From NCBI RefSeq assembly GCF_965363235.1, contig NC_134850.1, positions 45,194,602-45,258,601 on the forward strand: DNA of 64,000 bases. The letters are read 5' to 3'. The stretch is from Mytilus galloprovincialis (lineage: Eukaryota > Mollusca > Bivalvia > Mytilida > Mytilidae). The notes under the pieces are model-generated. The model searched no databases and was not told the DNA's origin. It was given only the letters and a program-made list of their open reading frames with translations. Below, piece after piece: positions 46,460-56,400 of the stretch (the first letter of the stretch is position 1; every line of letters starts with the position of its first letter). Position numbers and translations under genes: made by a program.

Positions 46460-46700
46460 AAAAATACATATTTGCATGTAAATTAGTCTTCATATGATAC
46501 ATTTTATTTCAAACACATCTACTTTACCATGACGAAACAAGGATTTTTCATTTTGCCTATTTTTGGTCTTATAAGATATATGCTTTTGATTTCATTCACA
46601 TCTACTTTACCATGACAAAATAGGGGTTTTTCATTTTGCCTGTTTTTGGTCTTATAAAACATGTGCTTTTGATTTCATGGATTCATAGTAAAAAAGGGCA

Positions 46701-46839
46701 TCATATCATATCATATCATATCATAGTCAGAGTAGACCTTCAAAGTAGATATGATATGATTATTTTTTTTGGTTACACATCTATCATATCATATCTACTT
46801 TGAAGGTCTACTCTGACTATGGTATGATATGATATGATA
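46701..46839. repeat. large hairpin with (TCATA)n flanks
   Basis: 46701-46760 pairs with 46783-46839 over a 22-nt loop. The unique core is 'agtcagagtagaccttcaaa'. A second overlapping hairpin uses 'gttacacatct' (46772) and 'agatgtgtaac' (46844). It could extrude as a cruciform. Confidence 0.75.
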
Positions 46840-47363
46840 TAATAGATGTGTAACACAAAACGGATAGTTCTAGCTAGGCGATTACGAACGAAATAAATGT
46901 CTTGAATTATTTTTTCTTGTAAACCTGTTCCGTTGTATATTTGTGTACAAGTCGATGTTTTCTCATTGACAATTGTAGTATCATCGTTTTCGGGATTACT
47001 TGAAGTTGTGTTGTCATTCGCTGAAAAAGATGCCGGTGAGTGTTTCATTGGAGAGAGTGTTCTAATTATTTTAGGAGTGATGGATTTTTGCGGCGTGCAC
47101 GAGTGATTTTTAGATGAACCTGGTGATGAACTATGATGCATTTTGGCTGGTGGAGGCTTCGGGCATATCTTATATTGAGGACTATTTTGTGATTTTCTAC
47201 CATGTTTTGGTTTATTGAGCCATAGCCTTGACTTTTTTACCATGATAGCGACTGAAAAGGAAAAGAAATCGTTTACCAGCTTGAAAACTAAATATTTTGA
47301 GCCATTTTTTTTTACTATGAATGAAATCAAAAGCACATGTTTTATAAGACCAAAAACAGGCAA
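46773..47363 (-). CDS. unidentified 196-codon open frame inside the junction element
   Basis: The central part, from an internal Met near 47243 (MVKKSRLWLNKPKHGRKSQ), is Ser/Pro/Thr-rich with many Lys, and then reads IYNGTGLQEKIIQDIYFVRN. Both ends run into the inverted arms and the hairpin, so the true protein, if any, is shorter. 'cctttttcag' just before that Met on the - strand resembles a splice acceptor. I do not recognise a domain. It may be cargo or a fragment of the mobile element. Confidence 0.3.
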   Translation of the reverse strand: MPVFGLIKHVLLISFIVKKNGSKYLVFKLVNDFFSFSVAIMVKKSRLWLNKPKHGRKSQNSPQYKICPKPPPAKMHHSSSPGSSKNHSCTPQKSITPKIIRTLSPMKHSPASFSANDNTTSSNPENDDTTIVNEKTSTCTQIYNGTGLQEKIIQDIYFVRNRLARTIRFVLHIYYIISYHTIVRVDLQSRYDMIDV

Positions 47364-48434
47364 AATGAAAAATCCTTATTTTGTCATGGTTAAGTAGATG
47401 TGTTTGAAATAAAATGTATCATATGAAGACTAATTTACATGCAAATATGTATTTTTTTGAAAGATGTAATAGCAGTAAAAAGTAAAATCACAGAAATACT
47501 GAACTTAGAGGGAAATCTATTCAGAAAGTTCATAATCACAAGGCAAAATCAAATAACAAAACACATAAAAAACAAATGGACAAGAACTGTCATATTCCTA
47601 ACTTGGTACAGGCATTTTCAAATGTAGAAAATGGTGGATTTAATCTGGTTTTATAGCGCTAACCCTCTCACTTTGATTACAGTCTCATTAAATTCCGTTA
47701 TATTTACAATGATTCGTGAACTAAACAGACATAATAAAAAAAATAGTCAAAATATTGTTACACCAGTTATTGGTTATATTGTTATAACGAAGAGGAAACT
47801 GGTTCAGAGTACCGAAGAACTTCAATTTTCTAATAAACATTTTTTTACAAGGAAATAAATAAATGTTTATGTACTTATGTGATGAATTACTCTCATAAGT
47901 CAATTCATGACATAAAAACAACACACATATATATATGATTTATAACCGCGTCTGGCGTATTAAATTATAAGTCTGGTACCTTTGATAACTATTTGCATGT
48001 AACCACGTGTGACGTTTCCAAAACAACTCAGTGGCGGATCCAGAACTTTTGGTAAGAGGGGACCCACTGACTGACATAAGGTGGACCACTCCAGTCATGC
48101 TCCAAGGACTCCCTATAAAAACCAACCATTTTTTTACACCACGGGATCCGCCAATGCAACTGATATAATATGGCAATTTTTTTTTGGCATATACTGTACC
48201 GTAAAAAAGTCAATATCAAAAAACAAATAAAGCGTTAAAATTACAGATTAAATGTATAATTATAAAATTTAAAATATAAAGACAGTACACAATCAAATTA
48301 TTCTTACATAATGGTGGGTTGGCCCCCTCCGTAAAAAAATCAATATGCTATCGGCATTTACAAATATCAACACAGTCGTGCCAATAACGGTCGTGTACCA
48401 GTCTAACGTAATGGTCAATGAACAAGTTATCATA

Positions 48435-48969
48435 CATCGAGTAAGGACCGAGAAGCAAGTCACTCGAGAACAGATCGAGAATTCGTCGAGTAGCGGTCGA
48501 ATTGATCGGGAAAGGATTAACTCGACCAATGTCCGATCGCTTCCAGATCACTGCGACTTCTATATTTATTTTACCACAGACTAACTCGACCAATACCCGA
48601 TCCCTTTGCGACAACATTCGACCACTCTGAAATGATCAGACATTAGTCGAGCAAAGGTCGAAATGATCGAATACTGATCGGAAATTTTGTTGTATTCCGA
48701 CCAATCTCGATCTCTACACGATCCTTTCCCAATCAATTCGACCGCTACTCGACGAATTCTCGATCTCTACTCGAGTGACTTGCTTCTCGGTCCTTACTCG
48801 ATTGTTTTTTACATGTCAAAAACTCTCGAGGAGATGGTCAGATCGATGACGAGGAGGGTAGACTATCCCGAACATCCTTGTCGATTGAGTCAGATCAGTC
48901 TCCCGATCACGTTATTTGTCTTGATCGTGCTTAAACGAGTTGATCTGATCGGCAGTGTGAACATAGATT
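48435..48969. mobile_element. GATCGA-word fold-back element, duplicate copy
   Basis: Duplicate of 41278-41812 with the same arms and the same 'cggcagtgtgaac' right end. Confidence 0.65.
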
Positions 48970-49264
48970 ATTTAATAGGTGGATGTCACATGGTCCAAAT
49001 TTGATTGACTCCCTTTTATCAATACTATATGTGCGATATTCGTCATAAATAGGTAATATGTCGCTCAAGGTTTATATCTATAACCATGATAATAAAGCAT
49101 TTAATAAATTCATTTCGGTGAATTGAATGTTGATAACAGGAACAAATTATATTTGGTTTACGTATCAATTTTCAAAAATTTTGGTTTATTCTATTCTTGT
49201 TTATTTGCTAGCTGTTGTATGATAACTGCATATAATGTTAACTGGTCAAATATTTGTTTTACAG

Positions 49265-49433
49265 TGATGGTGAAAAAGGGTTTTTGGTTGATTTGAAACG
49301 AAAAAGAGATCGGCTCAAAAAGCGTCGGAGTATACTTATTGAGGAGTACAACGAATTGAAAGACGATATCGAGAGGCTTGATTTGGAAATAGACTCGGTA
49401 GAAAAAAAAATCGCTGACATAGAAATCGAATAA
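49265..49433 (+). CDS. second copy of terminal coiled-coil exon
   Basis: Same acceptor, phase and protein as 42108-42276, with the stop at 49431-49433. A transcript reading past the first copy could use it, giving the same C-terminus with a different 3' UTR context. More likely it is a passenger of the tandem duplication. Confidence 0.6.
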
Positions 49434-49490
49434 CAAAAGTCACAGATTAATAAATAACGCTGCAAATTGTGACATTTTTATATTTGTACA

Positions 49491-49679
49491 ATAGAACAGG
49501 GAGGATACCTTAAAATACCAAGAGAAGAAAGATTATGCAAAAACTGTAAGCAAATTGAAGATGAAATGCATTGCTTTTTATATTGTAATAGAAACCATAA
49601 TAATAGAAAAGTTTATTTAGATTTTTTGAAAAATGAAAATATCCACTTTATTTTAAATGTCATGGATAAAATAACATAA
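49491..49679 (+). mobile_element. LINE 3'-end fragment, duplicate copy
   Basis: Duplicate of 42334-42522 with one clear residue change (GRY to GGY) and the same Cys/His pattern. Confidence 0.65.
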
Positions 49680-51062
49680 AAATTATATACTCACCCAATT
49701 TCACACGTGAAGGTAAATAAGCTAGGTGAATTGGCAATTGTATCCCCCCCCCCCCCCATATTTGCAAATGGACGTTCCTGAAATGAATAGTTAAGCGCCT
49801 GTAGAAAGTCCAGTTGAATACATATTTTTTAACACGCTGTAAGGGCGTAAATATATAAGCTTTTTTTTTACTAATCATTAATGAAGTTTTCAATTTCAAA
49901 AAAAAAGAATTTAAAAAAATTGTGTTAATTTATTATAGCTCCTCATTGTGTGGTCTTTACGTCTTGTAATACATGTAAATGACATGTATATCACGTTCTT
50001 CAGGGAGAAACAGAAAATGCCTATTAAACATTTGTTCTGCACTATAAGAGGCTGGAACCTTTAAAAGGGACCAGCAAGTTTGTTTAAAGAAGCCTCTTTG
50101 GAAACATAATGTAACAACAGTTGTATAAGAAAAGAGTATAATCAACAAGAGCATCCTTTTTTTTCTCGCAAAGTTGACCTTATTTTTCGTACACAAATTA
50201 TAACTTTAATTTTAATACAGTGGTTGAAATGAGCAGAAACAGATTTACGGTACCAGGGAACCGCCGCCGTATCAAGCTACATGTAAAATATTTAATGCAT
50301 AGACTTTTACAAGTTCTACTGCTAACGTTATCTTGCTATGGCCCATTTGAAAGTGCCCGGGGCCATGCCAATGACAGTATTCTAGGATATCATTATTTAG
50401 AATGAAACTAGTACTTGTGAAATTCATGTTTAGTAATGTTCATGTCTTATATTTATTAAGAAAAATAAGTTAAATGTGTTCTAACCCGAAATTCAAATGA
50501 TTTCAAGTTTTCATATACTGCTGAACCATTTTATCAGGTGCAAAAAGTGTTGCTAATTTTGACATATCTTTTAGCTTTGAAAGGGGACACGATTTATTTT
50601 AGACCAGCGTCACATATATTTTGTTATGTGAGAGCTTAGACGTATGTCCCTTTCGATTATTTTGAACAGAGAAAAGCAATAATTTGAGTTCTAAACGTAC
50701 TTAATCAAATGTGTCCTAAATATCTCAATTTATTTAGGTGCATCTCAGATTATTTTTTGAACAATCAAACAAAGTATAATTGATGTTCATTTTTTGTTTT
50801 CTCTCTCTCTTGACCTTTTTCATTTGTATATATATTTATTTCAAAGTCTGCCAGTATCTATATTTATGTACAGTTCAATAACTGTATTATTTGATTTGTA
50901 AAAGGATATTTGCTTGTTTCTGAATACTAAATATTTATTTCAACTGTTTTATATTGTTATGTTATGATTTATCTGTCGTGAATGATTATTGTTTAAATTA
51001 ACTAATTGAAAGTACTTGTGATACGTTTTTGTTACAAAATTTAAAACTGAATATAAAGATCT

Positions 51063-51492
51063 AGTTACACTGTCAAGTTTTACTACGTTTTTAAAATTCG
51101 ACGTTTCAACTTTGTTTTGAACAAAAATGTCCCGTTATTTTGAAAACTAGGTTTTACTAGGTTTGTGAGCTAGTACGCTCTTACCACCTTTTGCTACGTA
51201 TATAGTATATGTACGTAAAGACCCACTTTTTCACCGCGCATTGATACGTTTCGATACGTAGTAAGCACGTTTTGTTGCGTTCCACTAAGCTTTGATACGT
51301 ATTTAGTAATACAAGGTTTCTACTTCGTTTCAATTTGCTCTACGTTTGTTGTTGAATTTTCAAACCAAACGGAACAGGTCCAGTTTTGAACTAATGATCA
51401 TTACGTTTCGATACGCTTCGTTACGTATATTCCCGTTTCGCTACTCTTTCAAATCGTAGTAAAACGAAGTTCTTGAAACATGACAGTGTGGC
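51063..51492. mobile_element. TACGTTTCGA-word fold-back element, duplicate copy
   Basis: Duplicate of 43904-44335, including the 'acactgtcaag' end and 'gacagtgtggct' end. Confidence 0.5.
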
Positions 51493-52874
51493 TGGGGCTT
51501 TATAAAGGCTCAAACGCTCCTTGTTGATATATGGAAGTAGTGTACGGAACAATTTGTCTACAATGCAAAAACAATGTTACAAAATTGAATCTTTATTGAA
51601 AAATTATATATTGTAAAATTATATTTTGTGAATGTTGATAACAGTAAATTTCTTATTCATGTTGTAATATATGTATATACTACAAGACCTTATTGTTAAC
51701 TACTAGTTGAAAAAATGTTATCCTGTTGAATGAAAGAAAACAATTATTAATGAATTAATTATTGTTCTTGCATATTTGATTTGGCCAGCTGTCAAATGCG
51801 GCGACGAATAATAGCATGGAAAAGACATGGAATAGTATCGACACAAATATGAATTCTTCAAATATCGACCTAAAATCAAATTGTGTTTTTTGTCGACGTA
51901 GGACATCGCAGGACTGCAATAAAACTATCATAAGACACCTATTGGATATATATATATATTATATAAAAAATCACGAGACTAAATTAAAAACCGATGATCT
52001 TTTCACAAAAATGAATATCCTAACTTACATGTAGGTATACTGAAATTGATTTTTTCTGGTAATATTTGTTTGAGAAATGAGTCACTGAGATGTATTATTG
52101 CAATATAAAAAAGCGAGATTTGGAATGATTGCAAATCTACAACTATCCGTTAGAGTCATAATGACATGTATTTGGTGATTGGCTTAAAATAATCATCGTG
52201 CGGCCTCTAACAATGAGCAAAAATTCATACCGTATAGTCAGCTATAAAAGACCTCGACATGACAAATAATGCAAGTGAAATAACGGTTGGATTAATGATT
52301 AATAATAATATAATAAAACACATGACAGACTCACCGTGTAGAACGCCACATGCGGGGTGTCGGCTTTGTTTGACATGGGGTGGCAATTTTGAAGCGACGA
52401 AAAAGTAACAAGGTAAGTTCAAGCATCAAAATTTCTTATTTTTAGAACTCTCAGTACCATATAATGTATTGCACGGAAGGAATGGCAACATAATCTATTT
52501 CCTGAAAGCAGAAGCAATCGTTTCCAGTGCTCAGTTTTCTCCAACACCTCGCCCTAGTTTTCCGTGTTGCAGATTTTGAGGCTTTATATGCAAATTTCAA
52601 TATAAAAAAAAATACTTTACACAGCTACCCTCCGTATCATTTATATAGAATTGTATTCCTCTCATTGACTTATACCAAATACCAGTTTCTTAGTTAAAAT
52701 TAATTGGTTTTAAAACTGTTATTCATCAAAATATAAAGTGTCGCTCGGGGTGTCAGATTTTGCGTCGCAAGGGGTAGAGGCTTGTCATAAAAAATACATA
52801 TTTGCATGTAAATTAGTCTTCATATGATACATTTTATTTCAAACACATCTACTTTACCATGACGAAACAAGGAT

Positions 52875-53436
52875 GCATAATTTTTCTCTCTCTCATAAAC
52901 CTGTTAAGTTAAACGACAAAGTATAGCCCGACAAACCATGATCTGTTTATGCAGCTGGTACCAAACAAAGATAACTATGTCCAACTACTGTCATCTTCAG
53001 AATCTTTGTAAAAATATGAATCCTGTGGCCATGCACACCTTCAGTATGTGTATGAACATCCTACAAAATATCAAAGCTGTGTCTCAAATACTGTAGGAGG
53101 AGATAACAGGACAACTAATGTATTCTTATCCAGACGGACGGACTGACGGCAAGGGTTAAATTAATAGACCTCCCGGCATTATATCGTGGGAGCATATAAA
53201 AGATCTAAACAGCATTCATAATATTATTTTGAATCTAGTGAAACCGTGTAGCTTCAAACATGCTTTCCCTGTCTACCAGATAAGTCAAAGGCAAAGTATA
53301 CACTAGTACTGTGCTTTGTGATCGCGAAGTCCATGATTTGTGAAAAAAATAGTTTTGATCGTATAAGATAATATACTAGGAAATGCACATTCACATTTCT
53401 TGGAAAGTTTCATGAATTCTGATCAGGAATTTAGCG
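52875..53436. other. unassigned sequence right of copy B
   Basis: 'ataaacctgttaagttaaac' through 'cagacggacggactgacggc' resembles common bivalve dispersed repeat text. No gene is seen. Confidence 0.35.
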
Positions 53437-54340
53437 TTAAGCTGGGGTCACACATTCACGATTTTTACTATCGTCCTTGACAGGACCATTCCCGATTAAA
53501 ATTTATTAAAAGTCTGATTAAGATCCTATGAATCGTGGATGGAAATTCAAACTTTAAATAAAATTCGTAAAAAAAAATAAATTTAATCACGACAATTATC
53601 AGATATTGTTCAGGAAGCGTCGATATTCAACCGTTTCCAAGCGAATTTATCCCGTTCTAAATCCGCTTCTAATCCGATTTGTATCTTTCGCCAGGTAAAA
53701 TTCGACCGAGTCTGTCACGACTGCGTCCCGATTCTACCGAATGTAATCCGACAGAGATCAGATAGTGACAAGACAGTGAACCAACGATGACGAAAGCTAT
53801 CCGTTCGAAAACTGTCGGCATACTCGGGATGGATAGGTACTGTCAGAACGTAATCCTATCACGGTCCGCTCTATCGCATTGCAAACGGCTTTGTCTGGTC
53901 TCAGTCGTATTGTATTCTGTAATTGTCGGGAATCTGACGTGGGTATCATTGACGAATTTATAATTAATAACGGGACTGTTTCGGAACGGTTTAGGCAAAA
54001 ACGGTTCGCAATCGACAAGATCTGGATGCAATCTTAATTCGATCGTTTACAGCAGAATCTGTCACGACATAGGCACGATTGTAATCCGACTAGACAAAAT
54101 CGGCTGAGTTTCCCCGAATGTTACGGGACGCCCCTAATTGTCGGGGTGATTTGCCGAACTATTCGGACCCTTCCTGACCAGTAGGAATCTGTCACGAACT
54201 AAAACGACTGCGTTCAGACAATAATGGGACATTCCAGATAATTGAGGATACTAATCCGACTTTTTCACTTTTCGAGTCGTATCGCTTTCTGATCTCAAAC
54301 GGGAGCAATATATAATCGGCAATGTGTGAACCCCGCATTA
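53437..54340. mobile_element. CGATTG-word MITE with inverted ends
   Basis: Left end 'ttaagctggggtcacacatt', right end 'aatgtgtgaaccccgcatta' (inverted, a few mismatches). The inside consists of permutations of TAATCCGA, TGTCACGA, CGATTGT and AATCTGTC. Same architecture and a similar outer motif (tcacac/gtgtga) as the 14-17 kb element. Non-coding; frames on the - strand are chance. Confidence 0.65.
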
Positions 54341-54380
54341 GAGTCGAACATAAAAGTATGCTGCAATTTGTGTAGGACTT

Positions 54381-54490
54381 ACGTCGACAATCTAATTAAA
54401 AACCAATCTCTCATTGCTCCCGTTTTCTGATATGTCGCAGAAAACGGGAGCAATGAGAGATCGGTTTTAATTAGATTGTTACGTCGACGT
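54381..54490. repeat. ~49-bp-arm hairpin
   Basis: 54381-54429 pairs with 54438-54490 over an 8-nt loop 'atatgtcg'. The arms contain 'tctcattgctcccgttttct' and its complement and end in ACGTCGAC. Only a few mismatches. Confidence 0.8.
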
Positions 54491-54791
54491 CGTGTTAAAG
54501 GGATCCCAAAAATCAATCGGATGTGGAAATAGTAAATAGAAGACAATAAAAGAACACCATATAATTATGATTCTGGAAAAAGTTTCACAAACAAATTTGC
54601 TTAGCGATTTAAGATTATAGCGCGAAATAAAAATATGAACGAAAGAAAGTTACTTCTGTTTATAGCTTTTGCAATTTATAAGATTTAGATTGATTATCAT
54701 TAAATGTTGGTTGTTAACCATGTTAGCACAACATTCATCACCACTAGCGTTTATCGTGGCAGTAAGTTTTTGTTTAATTTTGTAAAGGAAG

Positions 54792-54901
54792 CCAAAAAGA
54801 TTGTCAACCTTCGGCAGGAAAATTAACAATCCAAGTCAATTAAGATCGGAGTCGAACGCACCTGTGTCACGTGCGAGTTTTAATGATGACAGACTGAACA
54901 A
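54792..54901 (+). CDS. possible orphan linker exon (phase 0 to phase 2)
   Basis: An open stretch PKRLSTFGRKINNPSQLRSE and onward, Lys/Ser/Asn-rich, ends at a strong GTAAGT donor (54902) in phase 2, the same phases as exon 5 of the family. An 'aggaag' acceptor is possible at 54791 but the pyrimidine tract is poor. It lies between the duplicated terminal exon and the next gene, and no terminal exon follows before 58966. It could be a relic of a lost gene copy or a chance frame. Confidence 0.3.
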
Positions 54902-55194
54902 GTAAGTTCGTCTTTCAAAATATGAAGTGTGATTTCATGTGAAAGTTTTATGATAATATAAATGTTCAATTAACATGGGATTTTAAGGTGGTAAATGTTC
55001 TAGCGTTCACCAATTGTAAAATTGTTTACATCTGCATAGTTGGTTTTAATTGAGAACAATAATGATTCTAAAACTACATGTATTTAAATCATTAGCTTTA
55101 TTTGTATTTGTTGTTAAACTTTATTAACATTTAAAATGAACCCAACTTTAATTTGTATTATAATGATATTACCATATTTTAGCACAACGTTTAT

Positions 55195-56400
55195 TTATAA
55201 TGAAAGAGGGACGAAAGATACCAAAGGGACAGTCAAACTCATAAATCTAAAACAAACTGACAACGCCATGGCTAAAAATGAAAAAGACAAACAGAAAAAC
55301 AAAAGTACACATGACACAACATAGAAAACTAAAGAATAAACAACACGAACCCCACCAAAAACTAGGGGTGATCTCAGGTGCTCCGGAAGGGTAAGCAGAT
55401 CCTGCTCCACATGTGGCACCCGTCGTGTTGCTTATGTGATTACAAATCCGGTAAATTGTCTAATTCGGTAGGTCACATTCATGAAAGGGAAGGGGATTGT
55501 AGTTACGACGTAAGGAACATATCCGATATCATTTGTGAAACGGTTATTCCATAACGGTCAACCAACTCGTGATGGCGTCCGTAAAATTTACGAAGGGATG
55601 ATTTCAACTTCACCATTTGGAACTCTTGGTTTAATAGCTTCTTTATGAGCAGTAACCCTCTATCAAGAAAATCATGATAGGAAATGCAAGATAGGGAATA
55701 TCGTAACAATTGGGAGATATATACCCCGTATGCAGGTGCTGCTGGAATGTTGCTACTTAGAAATGGAAAGTTCACAATTGGAAAGTTGAAATCATCTCTT
55801 TTGTCGTAAAGTTTTGTTTTCAACCGACCCTCATTGTCAATTTCTAGATGTAAGTCAAGATAAGAAGCCAACTTAACTGTATCTGTAGTATCCTTTATCT
55901 CCAATTCGATGGGATAGATGCGTTCCACATAGTCACCAAATTTTGAATTGTTTAGTGAAAGAACGTCATCTATATAGAAGAGTTAAAGGATATTGCTAAC
56001 TTCTTATCTTTCTTCCTAAGAAGTTCCTGTATGAAGTCAGCCTCATAATAATAAAGAAACAAGTCGGCAAGTAGAGGGGCACAGTTTGTTCCCATTGTAA
56101 TGCCGACAGTCTGTTGAAAAACACGTCCTCCGAACGTTACAAATATGTTGTCAATCAAGAAATCAAGCATCTTGATATTATCTGTTTCAGAGAATTTTTT
56201 GTTTGAATCAGAGTGATTCTTTACAAAGTATGATTTATCCCTCCCTAAGACAAGATACTTGTATCTACGTTGGCCATTTTGTAAAGTTGAACGTAAAATT
56301 TATAATGAACTACAAATGTAATTTACGAAAGATGATGCAATGTCGTTCTATCTTGTGCAGACATCGTAGGTTAATCAATATTGTGAGGCATTTCAACCTT
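55195..56400 (-). mobile_element. RT-bearing retroelement 3' part (family 1)
   Basis: On the - strand, 55970-56170 has FVTFGGRVFQQTVGITMGTN, then CAPLLADLFLYYYE (RT palm), and 55503-55928 has SYLDLHLEIDNEGRLKTKLY and PAAPAYGVYIS, ending VSQMISDMF. The frame runs straight into the tail (55195-55500) that is scattered through the window at 12725, 22258, 29200 and 36710. It is broken and 5'-truncated. The RT is of the GIPMGTN type common in bivalves; Penelope-like or other non-LTR, not settled. Confidence 0.75.

Larger units (their letters stand above)
40303..46544. repeat. left copy (A) of a ~5.4-6.2 kb tandem duplication
   Basis: Matches 47458-52874 from 'tgaaagatgtaatagcag' to 'gacgaaacaaggat', with few differences. 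Copy A is 825 bp longer, almost entirely because of the inverted-repeat element at 44519-45345. Both copies carry the terminal coiled-coil exon, a LINE fragment and several MITEs. The left breakpoint lies next to a common mussel repeat (about 40315-40560). Confidence 0.9.
46460..47457. mobile_element. ~1-kb element with long inverted arms at the duplication junction
   Basis: The left arm (from 'aaaaatacatatttgcatg', 46460-46695) is complementary to 47309-47457 (ending 'catgcaaatatgtatttttt'). The left arm has an internal ~78-bp duplication ('ccatgacaaaataggggttt' type). Unit B starts exactly where the right arm ends (47458). The left arm begins inside unit A, and its counterpart in unit B is cut at 52874. 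The interior holds a hairpin (46701-46839) and a - strand frame (46773-47363). Confidence 0.65.
47458..52874. repeat. right copy (B) of the tandem duplication
   Basis: Near-identical to 40303-46544 apart from the absent 827-bp element, microsatellite and homopolymer length differences and a few substitutions (for example 'tgaatatcc..taacttacatgtagg' near 52020 versus 'taacttagg' in A). It ends inside the left arm of the junction element. Confidence 0.9.

Noticed and set aside
51816-52034. 72-codon frame with a Cys-x-x-Cys pair
   Set aside because: The equivalent stretch in copy A (about 45490-45705) is not kept open, so it is not maintained as a gene.
53797-54031. Overlapping - strand frames with NRFCLNRSETVP
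   Set aside because: Inside the CGATTG-word MITE; a product of word repetition.
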